This document shows, in pieces, positions 10,585 through 18,683 of a stretch of 64,000 nt of DNA. The position numbers and the translations under genes were made by a program. Origin of the DNA: Crocinitomix sp044361315. Its GTDB lineage: Bacteria > Bacteroidota > Bacteroidia > Flavobacteriales_D > Crocinitomicaceae. A model generated the notes under the pieces. The model did no database searches. It was given only the letters and a program-made list of their open reading frames with translations, and was not told the DNA's origin. Where the stretch lies: the NCBI GenBank assembly GCA_044361315.1, contig JBIKJA010000007.1:124001-188000 (forward strand), written 5' to 3'. The stretch's first letter is position 1. Each line of letters opens with the position of its first letter.

Positions 10585-10712
10585 TTTTAGTTTGATTAAT
10601 GCCGAAACTACAAATAAATAGAACTATGAAATTGATAGTGGACCATATTATTTGTGTCTTCGGTATTATACCCGAATTGCATCAAGCATGGTCTAGCTTT
10701 TTCAATAATTTC

Positions 10713-10845
10713 TTGGGCAAATCACCCCCAACGCGTTGGGGGTGTCGGGCTAACCGCTATAGTCCTTTCTTGATAGTTTCAACCCCAACAAGTTGGGGAT
10801 CAACCACCAAGAAGAGAGCTGCCGCTTTTATCCCTTTTGCAAAAT
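10713..10845 (+). repeat. Modular double-hairpin intergenic element, copy A
   Basis: One of five related elements in the window. Order: left end TTGGGCAAAT; hairpin 1, a perfect 18-bp palindrome CCCCCAACGCGTTGGGGG (10725-10742); TCGGGCTAACCGCTAT; hairpin 2 (TTCTTG...CAAGAA with an inner CCCCAAC-AA-GTTGGGG stem, 10764-10816); then GAGCTGCCGC and right end TATCCCTTTTGCAAAA. The boundary words are shared with the other copies while the stems differ. The surrounding 600 bases (10499-11106) contain no convincing gene; a second hairpin (GACGGCA-CAAC-TGCCGTC) is at 10977-10994. Confidence 0.75.
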
Positions 10846-10976
10846 CTAGCTAACGTTTGACACCTTCAGTACTTCATAAAATGATAATTAATAGTAATTC
10901 CGTAAAATTAATCAAACAAATTGACCAAATTTTTCACCATCCTCCATAAATCATTCTTCTGCAATATTGCTGAGTT

Positions 10977-10994
10977 GACGGCACAACTGCCGTC
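10977..10994. other. GC-rich stem-loop in the gap before the Bcp gene
   Basis: A perfect 7-bp stem GACGGCA/TGCCGTC closes a CAAC tetraloop. No T-run follows on either strand, so it is not a standard terminator. Its role is unknown. Confidence 0.4.
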
Positions 10995-11089
10995 TCCTAG
11001 ACAATGAAATATAAGCGCTTGAAGAATTATGGTTCACACTAATTTTCAAAAAAAATTAATAAAAAAACGCACGATATTAAATTTTTGAT

Positions 11090-11097
11090 TAATTTTG
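11090..11097 (+). promoter_or_regulatory. -7 promoter element (TAATTTTG) of the Bcp gene
   Basis: Perfect TAnnTTTG. It places the transcript start near 11103, which leaves the upstream ATG at 11107 almost leaderless and favours the ATG at 11125 as the start. Confidence 0.5.
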
Positions 11098-11124
11098 TGT
11101 CCAACAATGATTAATTATTCGTCG

Positions 11125-11592
11125 ATGGCACATTTAAAAGTAGGAGATCAAGCACCAAATTTTTCAGTGATCAATGAAAAAGGTGATTCAGTGAGCTTAA
11201 AAACGTACGCCGGCAAACGGCTGATTCTTTATTTTTACCCAAAAGACTTGACACCAGGTTGTTCGGTTGAGGCATGTAATTTAAGAGATCATTATTCTGA
11301 TCTGATTGCTCACGGATTTGAAGTTTTAGGGGTAAGTATGGACAATGAAAAACTGCATAAGCGATTTATTGAAAAACATTCCTTACCTTTTCACTTATTG
11401 TGCGATGTTGACAAAAAAGTTATTGATGCTTATGGAGTTTGGGGGCCAAAAAAATTTATGGGACGAGAGTTTGACGGCATTCATCGTACTACTTTTGTGA
11501 TTAATGGGGAGGGGATAATAGAAGCGGTCATTGAAAAAGTAGTGACAAAAACGCACACCGAGCAAATTTTGGAAGAATTAAAAAATAATTAA
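11125..11592 (+). CDS. bcp: Thioredoxin-dependent peroxiredoxin, Bcp/PrxQ type
   Basis: 155 residues from the chosen ATG. Bcp reduces hydrogen and organic peroxides with electrons from thioredoxin in the cytoplasm. The motif TPGCSVEAC gives peroxidatic Cys46 and resolving Cys51, the spacing of the atypical two-cysteine PrxQ group. The frame also has an ATG 18 bases upstream, but the family normally begins with a short run before the KVGDQAPNF strand and the promoter element lies too close for the longer form. recA follows 64 bases later. Confidence 0.93.
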   Translation: MAHLKVGDQAPNFSVINEKGDSVSLKTYAGKRLILYFYPKDLTPGCSVEACNLRDHYSDLIAHGFEVLGVSMDNEKLHKRFIEKHSLPFHLLCDVDKKVIDAYGVWGPKKFMGREFDGIHRTTFVINGEGIIEAVIEKVVTKTHTEQILEELKNN

Positions 11593-11656
11593 AAAAATCG
11601 CAGAACGTAAATAGATTACGTTTTGCCACAATTACTTTGTATTAAAATTATTAGTT

Positions 11657-12715
11657 ATGGCAGAAGTAAAATCAGAAAAATTAAAAGCGTTACAATTAAC
11701 ACTTGACAAATTAGAAAAAACTTACGGAAAAGGTACCGTAATGAAATTAGGCGATAATGCCATCGAGGAAATCGATGTTATTTCATCTGGTTCATTAACT
11801 TTAGATATTGCCTTGGGAGTTAAGGGATTTCCAAAAGGCAGAATCATCGAAATTTATGGGCCAGAATCGTCCGGTAAAACAACCTTGGCCTTGCATGCAA
11901 TTGCTGAATGTCAAAAGGCAGGTGGAATTGCTGCGTTTGTGGATGCTGAGCACGCGTTTGATCGTTATTACGCCGAGTGTTTAGGAATTGACACAGAGAA
12001 TTTATTAATCTCGCAACCAGACAATGGAGAACAAGCCTTGGAAATTGCAGACAATTTAATTCGTTCAGGTGCAATTGACATTATTGTAATTGACTCGGTT
12101 GCGGCATTAACACCACGCGCCGAAATTGAAGGTGAAATGGGTGATTCTCAAATGGGACTTCAAGCGCGATTAATGTCAAAAGCATTAAGAAAATTAACCA
12201 GTTCAATCAATAAAGCAAATACTTGCTGTATTTTTATCAACCAATTGCGCGAAAAAATCGGCGTAATGTTCGGAAATCCAGAAACCACCACTGGTGGAAA
12301 TGCACTTAAATTTTACGCATCTATCCGAATTGATATTCGTAAAGCGAGCCAAATAAAAGAAGGCGAAGAAATTATTGGCAACCGTACCAAGGTGAAAGTT
12401 GTTAAAAATAAAGTTGCTCCACCATTCAGAAAAGCCGAGTTTGACATTATGTACGGACAAGGAATTTCAAAAGTTGGTGAGGTGTTGGATTTAGCTGTCG
12501 ATCATGGAATCATTAAAAAAAGTGGATCATGGTTTAGTTACGGCGACACCAAATTAGGTCAAGGTCGTGATGCTGTTAAACTATTAATTAAAGACAACCC
12601 AGAACTAATGGATGAGCTTGAAGCAAAAATCATTGAATTAATTCAAGGAAACCCTGAGATTAAGATCGATTCAAAATCAAAAAAAGAAGAAACTGTTGAG
12701 GAAGAATTTCTCTAA
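11657..12715 (+). CDS. recA: DNA recombinase RecA
   Basis: 352 residues, the normal length. RecA forms ATP-dependent filaments on single-stranded DNA for homologous recombination and triggers LexA-type autocleavage where that exists. Walker A is GPESSGKT at 68-75. The L1/L2 DNA-binding region shows REKIGVMFGNPETTTGGNAL, and the C terminus is acidic (EETVEEEFL) as expected. A TAnnTTG-like TACTTTG sits 17 bases before the ATG. A long stem-loop follows the stop. No LexA/SOS-type operator could be identified upstream. Confidence 0.98.
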   Translation: MAEVKSEKLKALQLTLDKLEKTYGKGTVMKLGDNAIEEIDVISSGSLTLDIALGVKGFPKGRIIEIYGPESSGKTTLALHAIAECQKAGGIAAFVDAEHAFDRYYAECLGIDTENLLISQPDNGEQALEIADNLIRSGAIDIIVIDSVAALTPRAEIEGEMGDSQMGLQARLMSKALRKLTSSINKANTCCIFINQLREKIGVMFGNPETTTGGNALKFYASIRIDIRKASQIKEGEEIIGNRTKVKVVKNKVAPPFRKAEFDIMYGQGISKVGEVLDLAVDHGIIKKSGSWFSYGDTKLGQGRDAVKLLIKDNPELMDELEAKIIELIQGNPEIKIDSKSKKEETVEEEFL

Positions 12716-12750
12716 AACTTAGTAACAATTTCCACACACAATAACTGAAC

Positions 12751-12789
12751 TTGCTTTAAAAAGAACTTTTTAAGCTCTTTTTAAAGCAA
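12751..12789 (+). terminator. Stem-loop after recA
   Basis: A 14-bp perfect inverted repeat (TTGCTTTAAAAAGA and TCTTTTTAAAGCAA) begins 36 bases after the recA stop. It is followed by A residues, not T residues, on the plus strand, so it may end recA transcripts only weakly or protect the 3' end. Confidence 0.45.
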
Positions 12790-12839
12790 AAAAACAAGTG
12801 GGTTTTGTGAAAATTGAAATCGTACAATGCATAAGAAAT

Positions 12840-13082
12840 TTAGGTTGACACGAATAAAAGTGTGATTGGTAAGGACGTGGATGATGGAAAGTGAGAAAAT
12901 ATGATCGTATGGGAGGAGATTTGACAAGAAATGACGGAAGATCAAGCGAAGTGCTGGGAGATGAAGCGATTTGATTGGAAGTTGAATTAACGGAAAGTGA
13001 GAAGAAATAATGGGACTTACGAGAGATGTTGGCAAGTGAAGATATTTAACGGGGGAACAGGAAATATAAAAGGAGGTGATAA
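12840..13082 (+). other. Purine-rich, C-poor non-coding block
   Basis: About 240 bases where the plus strand is strongly A/G/T with very little C. GGAAAGTGAGAA occurs twice (near 12888 and 12993), and GGGAGGAGAT and GGGAGATGAAG recur. It ends in AAAAGGAGGTGAT (13068-13080), a perfect complement to the usual 16S rRNA 3' end, with no start codon after it. No ORF here has coding character. Nothing recognised. Confidence 0.5.
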
Positions 13083-13195
13083 ACACTCCGTCTTCAGAAC
13101 ACTCCAGAAAACCTTAAACACAAAGATTTGTAATTAAATGAGCACAATTGATTTTTAAGATGTATTAAAATTCGTTTTAGCTTCGTTTCGCTTGC

Positions 13196-13203
13196 TATGT
13201 TTG
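13196..13203 (+). promoter_or_regulatory. Orphan -7 promoter element (TATGTTTG)
   Basis: Perfect TAnnTTTG with no protein gene of normal size behind it; a strong terminator lies about 105 bases downstream. Confidence 0.4.
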
Positions 13204-13209
13204 CCCTTT

Positions 13210-13312
13210 TGCAAAAAAATCTTGAATTAAAAAATGCCTGTTTCAGGTTTAAAAGTTTACTTCTACCAAAATAAAAAGGGTCGATTGTCTGTAGACAATT
13301 GGCCCTTTTTTA
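13210..13312 (+). ncRNA. Candidate small RNA between recA and the mazG-like gene
   Basis: Bounded by an orphan TAnnTTTG promoter element (13196-13203) and an 18-bp stem terminator ending in a T-run (13273-13312), giving a predicted transcript of about 100 bases. A 32-codon frame (13234-13332, starting MPVSGLKVYFYQNKKG) overlaps it and runs through the terminator, so a small protein cannot be excluded. No known RNA family was recognised; this is inferred from layout alone. Confidence 0.35.
13273..13312 (+). terminator. Strong intrinsic terminator
   Basis: AAAAAGGGTCGATTGTCT pairs with AGACAATTGGCCCTTTTT over 18 bp counting two G-T wobbles, followed by TT. It has no ordinary gene immediately upstream (the recA stop is 557 bases away). 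It could also serve the convergent mazG-like gene, because the A-run makes it two-sided. Confidence 0.75.
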
Positions 13313-13382
13313 ATTCAATTTCAGAAGAATGAAACATCGCTACCAAACTAGTAATTTGCCAGAGAAAATAAAACTTTAACCC

Positions 13383-13709
13383 TTAAGCTAATTTATCATT
13401 TTCAAGGTGGCGCGTACTGTCTCGATTGGTTTTCTTATCCAAATTTTTCTTAAGCGCCGCTTCCAAATCAATGCCTGTTTGATTGGCCAAACAAATCAAC
13501 ACCCACAAAACGTCTGCCATTTCATCACCCAAGTCTTTATTTTTATCCGATTCCTTTTCCGATTGTTCGCCATACCGACGGGCAATAATTCGTGCAACCT
13601 CACCCACTTCCTCCGTTAATTGCGCCATATTTGTGAGTTCGTTAAAATAACGAACACCGTAGGTCTTAATCCAATTATCCACCAATAACTGTGCTTCTTT
13701 AATTGTCAT
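13383..13709 (-). CDS. MazG-like nucleotide pyrophosphohydrolase
   Basis: 108 residues, a single-domain member of the all-alpha NTP pyrophosphatase superfamily. The metal-binding helices are visible as LTEEVGEVARI (E-x2-E) and LGDEMADVLW (E-x2-D). Such enzymes hydrolyse (d)NTPs to NMP and pyrophosphate, often as house-cleaning. Its start overlaps the 3' end of rfaE2 by 11 bases, so it is the last gene of the panD-flippase-rfaE2 unit and is probably translationally coupled. Confidence 0.88.
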   Translation of the reverse strand: MTIKEAQLLVDNWIKTYGVRYFNELTNMAQLTEEVGEVARIIARRYGEQSEKESDKNKDLGDEMADVLWVLICLANQTGIDLEAALKKNLDKKTNRDSTRHLENDKLA

Positions 13710-14220
13710 CTTTCAGTTTATTTAAAATTGAGGTAGTGGAAAAACCATCCACCAAATTAATCGTTTTTACAAGTCCTCCCCCCCCTAAAACAACCTCTCT
13801 CCCAACAATATACTTCTTAGCAGATTTATCCTCCTCCAACGGATCATAATCCCCCCCCTTCACCAACACATCTGGCCGCACCAATTCAATCAACTCTAAA
13901 GGCGTATCTTCATCAAAAAACAACACAAAATCCACACAATTTAACGAAGCAATCACCAATGCCCGCGCGTCAAATTCATTAATTGGTCGGTCATCTCCCT
14001 TTCCCTGCCGGCGCACCGACGCATCGCTATTTAATCCTACCACCAAAACACCACCTAAATCAGCTGCTTTTGCCAAATAGGTAACATGCCCCTTGTGCAA
14101 AATATCAAAGCAACCATTGGTGAAAACAACCTTTTTTCCTTGTTCACGCAAGTCCGCTAAACTTTCTACTAATTCCTTCTCAGAAACTATCTTATCCATC
14201 AAGATTTGAAGATGATTCAT
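13699..14220 (-). CDS. rfaE2: D-glycero-beta-D-manno-heptose 1-phosphate adenylyltransferase
   Basis: 173 residues, equal to the C-terminal nucleotidyltransferase half of E. coli HldE. It makes ADP-heptose for the LPS inner core from heptose-1-phosphate and ATP. The motif NGCFDILHKGH carries the HxGH-type signature, and GGDYDPLEEDKS and the late DGFSTTSI segment fit the cytidylyltransferase fold. The kinase half is not fused and not seen here. The next pathway enzyme, HldD, is at 47.3-48.2 kb. It overlaps the flippase gene by 29 bases at its start and mazG by 11 at its end. Confidence 0.92.
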   Translation of the reverse strand: MNHLQILMDKIVSEKELVESLADLREQGKKVVFTNGCFDILHKGHVTYLAKAADLGGVLVVGLNSDASVRRQGKGDDRPINEFDARALVIASLNCVDFVLFFDEDTPLELIELVRPDVLVKGGDYDPLEEDKSAKKYIVGREVVLGGGGLVKTINLVDGFSTTSILNKLKDDN

Positions 14221-15241
14221 GTTGTTTAATTTTAAGATTTCGGTTACTTAAGATCAATGAAACTAATCCGAGTAAAATAACCAACAAGGTTTGCGAGGTC
14301 CAAATAATCCAACCCAAAGCCAAGGCATCTGGCACAATTCCCGAATTATCCAAAGGTGCTAAATAAGTGGTTAATATTAATCCCACAAAAGCAGGGAAAA
14401 CTCCTATTCCACCCTGAACCAAAATAATTCCAATGGTCCCCGCCACAAATCCCGCTAACATGGCATCAATCCCCAACACAGCTGTCGAATCTACGGCGAA
14501 AAAACAAACGGAGAACATCAAAACATACATCACCCATATAAACACCGTGTGGCCTAAGTAATACAATTTATACTTCGTTCTGAAAATGGACAAAATTCCT
14601 TCTAACATTCCTTTCAAAAAGTTGGTGAACAAACTACGGAATTTAGGTTTGATGATAAATAAAACAATTGCAACTACAAAACCTATTAAAATACCGTATG
14701 TCACCAAACTGCCTAAAAAAGAAAAAATGGCGGTATTCCCACAATTTTGTCCTGGCGAATTAAACCCAGCTATTTTACTTTGAAAAATTGAAATTTTGTC
14801 TAATTGTAGAACAATCGTAATCAATACAATAATTCCCAACATAAAAACATCCACTGCCCGCTCGGCCAAAATACTTCCGAACCCTTTTTGAAAAGGAACA
14901 TTTTCCGATTTTGCCAAAATGCCCGCGCGCGAAGCTTCACCCGCTCTAGGAAAAATAAGATTGACTAAATACCCAATCATCACCGCATGATACGAATTTA
15001 CAAAAGAGATTTTATAGCCCATGGGGTCCAACAAAAACTTCCATCGGTACGACCTACTTAAATGACTTGCAAATCCAAAAAGTAAAGCTAAAAGTACCCA
15101 CCAATAATTGGCTTTTGCAAACGCTTGAAACAATTCAGCTTTTTGATCTTCGCATAAAGCATCGTAAAAAAGCCAAATTAAGAAAACGCCAAAACTAAGT
15201 GGAAGGATGATTTTTAAAGAAGAAATTAACTTTGCTTTCAT
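14192..15241 (-). CDS. Lysylphosphatidylglycerol synthase TM-region (UPF0104 flippase-like) protein
   Basis: 349 residues, an inner-membrane protein with about eight hydrophobic segments and the conserved GYLVNLIFPRAGEASRA stretch near residue 95 typical of the UPF0104/LPG_synthase_TM family. It lacks the soluble LPG synthase domain, so it is probably a lipid-handling or flippase-like protein and not MprF. It is 40 bases downstream of panD, a neighbourhood that I recall as common in Bacteroidota. It overlaps rfaE2. Confidence 0.85.
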   Translation of the reverse strand: MKAKLISSLKIILPLSFGVFLIWLFYDALCEDQKAELFQAFAKANYWWVLLALLFGFASHLSRSYRWKFLLDPMGYKISFVNSYHAVMIGYLVNLIFPRAGEASRAGILAKSENVPFQKGFGSILAERAVDVFMLGIIVLITIVLQLDKISIFQSKIAGFNSPGQNCGNTAIFSFLGSLVTYGILIGFVVAIVLFIIKPKFRSLFTNFLKGMLEGILSIFRTKYKLYYLGHTVFIWVMYVLMFSVCFFAVDSTAVLGIDAMLAGFVAGTIGIILVQGGIGVFPAFVGLILTTYLAPLDNSGIVPDALALGWIIWTSQTLLVILLGLVSLILSNRNLKIKQHESSSNLDG

Positions 15242-15281
15242 CTAGTGATTATCAATCCCGTGAAATTACAAAAAAATAAGC

Positions 15282-15632
15282 CTAGTCCAACTTATTGGTG
15301 GCAGAGTTTGGAAATACTAAATTAGGTTTAAAGGTTTTTGCTTCTTCAAAATCCATATAACCATATCCAATCACAATAATTAAGTCTCCCACAGCTACAC
15401 GACGTGCAGCCGGCCCGTTAAGACAAATACCACCTTTCCCTCTTTCCCCAACAATCACATAGGTCTCAAATCTTTCGCCATTGTTAATGTTGACGATTTG
15501 CACCTTTTCACCCTCAATTAAATTAGCTGGTTCAAGCAGATCCGGATCAATTGTAATACTACCAATGTAATTTAAATCTGCCTCCGTAACTCTTACGCGG
15601 TGTAATTTAGACTTTAGAACTTGTATCAACAT
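15282..15632 (-). CDS. panD: Aspartate 1-decarboxylase
   Basis: 116 residues. PanD decarboxylates L-aspartate to beta-alanine for pantothenate and CoA. The self-cleavage site YIGSITID places the Gly24-Ser25 bond that yields the pyruvoyl cofactor. Later motifs (ERFETYVIVGERGKGGICLNG) contain the tyrosine and ARG-like loop region. panC, the usual neighbour, is not adjacent here. It has its own perfect -7 element 17 bases before the start and leads the panD-flippase-rfaE2-mazG run. Confidence 0.96.
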   Translation of the reverse strand: MLIQVLKSKLHRVRVTEADLNYIGSITIDPDLLEPANLIEGEKVQIVNINNGERFETYVIVGERGKGGICLNGPAARRVAVGDLIIVIGYGYMDFEEAKTFKPNLVFPNSATNKLD

Positions 15633-15649
15633 GTTTCAAAAATGAGGTG

Positions 15650-15657
15650 CAAATTTA
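15650..15657 (-). promoter_or_regulatory. -7 promoter element (TAAATTTG) of panD
   Basis: Perfect TAnnTTTG, 17 bases before the panD ATG on the minus strand. Confidence 0.55.
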
Positions 15658-15704
15658 AGTAATTTACAAATAGTAAAATTCCTCAATCGCAAATTCCCTC
15701 CGAC

Positions 15705-16142
15705 TTATTTCTCTAGCACATAATTATATACACCATCGCTTGAACTATAATTACCAGTTAATCGTTTATTATTCAAACATATATCTTGAATAATTACCTG
15801 TTTAACCTCACCAGAAAAACTTGAAGTTAGCGAAACAAAAAGTGAATTAGTAGCGGTTTCTCCAGTCTGATTCGTTACAATATCCCATACGCCTTCATAC
15901 ATTTCATCTGATTCTTCGTCAACGAATGTGGCTGTAAAATCTTCTTTAAAAGTCAGTTTCGTATCCGAATACTCTTTGGTTAAATTGTAGGAGGATAGTT
16001 TTCCTCGCTCAAAAAATTTAACTTTTGTGTACGACCAAGTACCAATCAAACGACGTTCTTGAGGTGTCAATTGCCCTTGTTTAGTACAGCTTGCAACGGA
16101 AAATAGCCCAAAAAAAGCCAATAAGTAAAACCTTGTTTTCAT
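15705..16142 (-). CDS. Lipocalin-like lipoprotein
   Basis: 145 residues. The N terminus is a lipoprotein signal with lipobox SVASC (Cys19). The mature part starts LIGTWSYTKVKFF and contains alternating beta strands with LTFKEDFTATFVDEE and YEGVWDI, the pattern of Bacteroidota lipocalin-like ("GTW") lipoproteins. Its ligand is unknown. It lies between prfB and panD, separated by about 70 bases from each, and may be transcribed on its own. Confidence 0.75.
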   Translation of the reverse strand: MKTRFYLLAFFGLFSVASCTKQGQLTPQERRLIGTWSYTKVKFFERGKLSSYNLTKEYSDTKLTFKEDFTATFVDEESDEMYEGVWDIVTNQTGETATNSLFVSLTSSFSGEVKQVIIQDICLNNKRLTGNYSSSDGVYNYVLEK

Positions 16143-16212
16143 AATTTATCTATTTTTTGCGTAAAAAATAAATCACAAAAATCAAGCCAACAACACACTA
16201 AATTAACAAATT

Positions 16213-17295
16213 TTAAGCATTTCGCATTAAAAATACCTTTAAAAATCCGTCAATTTCACCATTCATTACCGCATCTACATTCGACGTTTCGTGTCCTGTA
16301 CGAACATCTTTAACAAGTTTATAAGGCTGCATCACATAATTTCTAATTTGTGATCCCCATTCAATTTTCATTTTCCCAGCTTCAATGGCGTTTTGTTTCT
16401 CCATTCGTTTTCGCAGTTCTAATTCATATAATTGCGAACGTAATAATTGTAATGCTTTCTCTTTATTACCTAATTGCGAACGCGATTCTGAATTTTCAAT
16501 GATAATTCCCGAAGGAGCATGTCTTAAACGAACCGCAGTTTCAACCTTGTTTACATTTTGCCCGCCAGCGCCGCCAGATCGAAATGTTTCAAACGTCACA
16601 TCAGCAGGGTTAATATGAATTTCAATAGTATCATCCACCAAAGGATAAACATAAACCGAAGCAAAGGAAGTATGTCGTTTCGCGTTTGAATCAAATGGAG
16701 AAATTCGTACCAACCGATGAACGCCATTTTCTCCTTTTAAATAGCCAAAAGCAAATTCACCTTCAAACTCGAGGGTCACGGTTTTTACTCCTGCCACATC
16801 ACCCGCTTGATAATTTATTTCTTTCACCTTCATCCCATTCCGCTCACCCCACATAATATACATTCGCATTAACATCGATGCCCAATCACAACTTTCTGTT
16901 CCTCCCGCACCCGCCGTAATTTGCAAAACCGCATGCAAGGCATCTTCCTCAGCAGAAAGCATATTCTTTAACTCCAATGCTTCTAATTGATTAATGCCTT
17001 TTTGATAATGTTCTACTACTTCCTCCTCTTTCGATTCACCCAACTCATAAAACTCAATCAAAATAAGCAAATCTTCCAAATCCGTTTTAGATGCTTCGTA
17101 GGCATCCACCCAAAACTTATTGCCTCGCATCCGTTTTAAAACCAATTCGGCCGCTTTGGGATCCTCCCAAAACGACGGATCTTGTGACTTTAAGTCATCC
17201 TCTTGTACATCAATACGCTTGTCTTCGATTTTTAAATAACTATGCAATTCAGTTACCCGTCGTTCGAAATCTTTCAGTTGATCTTGTGTAATCAT
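16213..17295 (-). CDS. prfB: Peptide chain release factor 2
   Basis: 360 residues. RF2 reads UGA and UAA stop codons. The recognition tripeptide SPF is at 199-201 and the catalytic GGQ at 244-246 (GGAGGQNVNK). Notably, the whole protein is one open frame: the position where many prfB genes carry an in-frame UGA and a programmed +1 frameshift (after the YL near residue 21) here reads YLKIEDK with no stop. The start ATG is supported by the family's MIT-x-DQLKD-like beginning. Confidence 0.96.
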   Translation of the reverse strand: MITQDQLKDFERRVTELHSYLKIEDKRIDVQEDDLKSQDPSFWEDPKAAELVLKRMRGNKFWVDAYEASKTDLEDLLILIEFYELGESKEEEVVEHYQKGINQLEALELKNMLSAEEDALHAVLQITAGAGGTESCDWASMLMRMYIMWGERNGMKVKEINYQAGDVAGVKTVTLEFEGEFAFGYLKGENGVHRLVRISPFDSNAKRHTSFASVYVYPLVDDTIEIHINPADVTFETFRSGGAGGQNVNKVETAVRLRHAPSGIIIENSESRSQLGNKEKALQLLRSQLYELELRKRMEKQNAIEAGKMKIEWGSQIRNYVMQPYKLVKDVRTGHETSNVDAVMNGEIDGFLKVFLMRNA

Positions 17296-17506
17296 GGTAC
17301 AAAAATTATACTTTTTTTCGTTTTATTGCGACTTTGTCCAATTATTCGTTGGTAAATTTATTTAAAATCAAAATTGGAAAACTTGAAATTAGCTAAAGAG
17401 ATTTGCTAATCGAGTTAAATAGATTTGTATGACACTCAAAAAAAAACACCCTTCTTAAAATTTGAATAAAAATAATTGGTGTAAAGAATAGTTATCGATA
17501 TTATTT

Positions 17507-17514
17507 TAATTTTG
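17507..17514 (+). promoter_or_regulatory. -7 promoter element (TAATTTTG) of gcvH
   Basis: Perfect TAnnTTTG, 25 bases before the gcvH ATG. Confidence 0.55.
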
Positions 17515-17539
17515 TAGTAAAATTAATAGAACGTATAAC

Positions 17540-17917
17540 ATGAACGTACCAGCAAATTTAAAATATACAAAGGATCACGAATGGGTGAAATTAGAAGGAA
17601 ACATCGCCACAGTAGGGGTAACTGACTTCGCACAAAGTGAATTAGGAGACATCGTTTATATTGAAGTTGAAACGAAAGGTGAAACCTTAAATCACGAAGA
17701 AATTTTTGGCTCGATTGAGGCGGTAAAAACAGTTTCTGATTTGTTTATGCCAATCAGCGGTGAGATCATCGAAGTAAACGAGGAATTGGACAGAAATCCT
17801 GAAATCGTAAATACTGATCCTTACGGTGATGGTTGGATGATTAAAGTGGCTGTTTCTGATGCTTCTGAAATGGATCAATTGTTATCGGCTGCTGAATACG
17901 AAAAATTAATTGGCTAA
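17540..17917 (+). CDS. gcvH: Glycine cleavage system H protein
   Basis: 125 residues, the usual size. The H protein shuttles the aminomethyl group between the P, T and L proteins. The lipoyl-lysine motif is GSIEAVKTVSD with Lys63 as the modified residue. The other gcv genes are not in the window. A TAATTTTG -7 element lies 25 bases upstream and a weak stem-loop follows the stop, so it is probably monocistronic. Confidence 0.97.
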   Translation: MNVPANLKYTKDHEWVKLEGNIATVGVTDFAQSELGDIVYIEVETKGETLNHEEIFGSIEAVKTVSDLFMPISGEIIEVNEELDRNPEIVNTDPYGDGWMIKVAVSDASEMDQLLSAAEYEKLIG

Positions 17918-17946
17918 TAATTTCTATTCCCAAATAGAAAGTTATT
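17916..17946 (+). terminator. Weak stem-loop after gcvH
   Basis: AATAA-TTTCTATT-CCC-AAATAGAAA-GTTATT forms a long AT-rich hairpin immediately after the stop. There is no clear T-run, so termination strength is uncertain. Confidence 0.4.
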
Positions 17947-18072
17947 CTTGCTCTTCTGAATCCTAATTTTTTTGGGATAGACTGTTTGCGATTTTTGATA
18001 ACCAAATTATTTCCGAATAATCACTTAGATTATTCGCTGAATTCTTTGTTTTAGTCGAAATTATAAATATCA

Positions 18073-18582
18073 ATGGACGAAGAAAAGAAAAAACGGGAAT
18101 TTGTGTGGCTTGAGCTATCCGCTATCGCTGTTTTTATGATTATTGCCATTATCGCAAATTAACAGGTTTCTGAGGAGCCGAAAGCGTATCAGGATGAAAC
18201 CATACGTTTAGAAGATGAGCGTGAAATTCTACTTGATGAAATTCCGTCACCAATTGTACAGGAGAGGAGGTTTACGATATTGCCGAAGTTGAGCCTAGTT
18301 TTCCAAGCGGTCCCGAGGAAATGGCAAAATGGATACAGAACCAAGTCAACTATCCCTCTGAAGCGATAGAAATGGGAGAGCAGGGAGTTGTGTATGTTAA
18401 ATTTATTGTCAATAAAATAGAGCTGTAGTCAACCCTGAAGTACGCATAGGAGTCTCCGAGTCGCTGGATAACGAAGCCTTACGAGTGGTAAAAATGATGC
18501 CGAAATGGATTCCCGGTGAACAGGACGAAAAAAAAAGGTTCGCGTGAGTTTTACCCTGCCAATTTCCTTTAAACTGGCCTAA
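18073..18582 (+). pseudogene. Decayed TonB C-terminal-domain protein
   Basis: Reading across frames gives a clear paralogue of the three TonB-like genes that follow. The N terminus MDEEKKKREFVWLELSA leads into a membrane segment that hits an in-frame TAA after 29 codons. A shift is then needed to read VYDIAEVEPSFP, another to read VVNPEVRIGVSESLDNEA, and a third at a run of ten A to read VRVSFTLPISFKLA and stop. One nonsense codon and three shifts over 500 bases argue for true decay, not a single sequencing error. It is visibly more GC-rich than the intact copies, so it may have diverged or arrived separately. Confidence 0.85.
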
Positions 18583-18683
18583 TAAAATTTTATACCTTTC
18601 CTTTAGACTGCTATAAAAATGCCGAAAATTAAATTTTGGCGAATGATTTAAATTAGTACCTTGGTGACTATCAACTAAATTAC

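Noticed and set aside
10599..10853. An 84-codon plus-strand frame in the gap before the Bcp gene
   Set aside because: It runs straight through repeat element A, whose hairpins explain the sequence; the translation looks random.
12781..13086. A 101-codon minus-strand frame after recA
   Set aside because: It exists only because the plus strand is C-poor; the product is a low-complexity Leu/Ser/His/Pro sequence with no family features.
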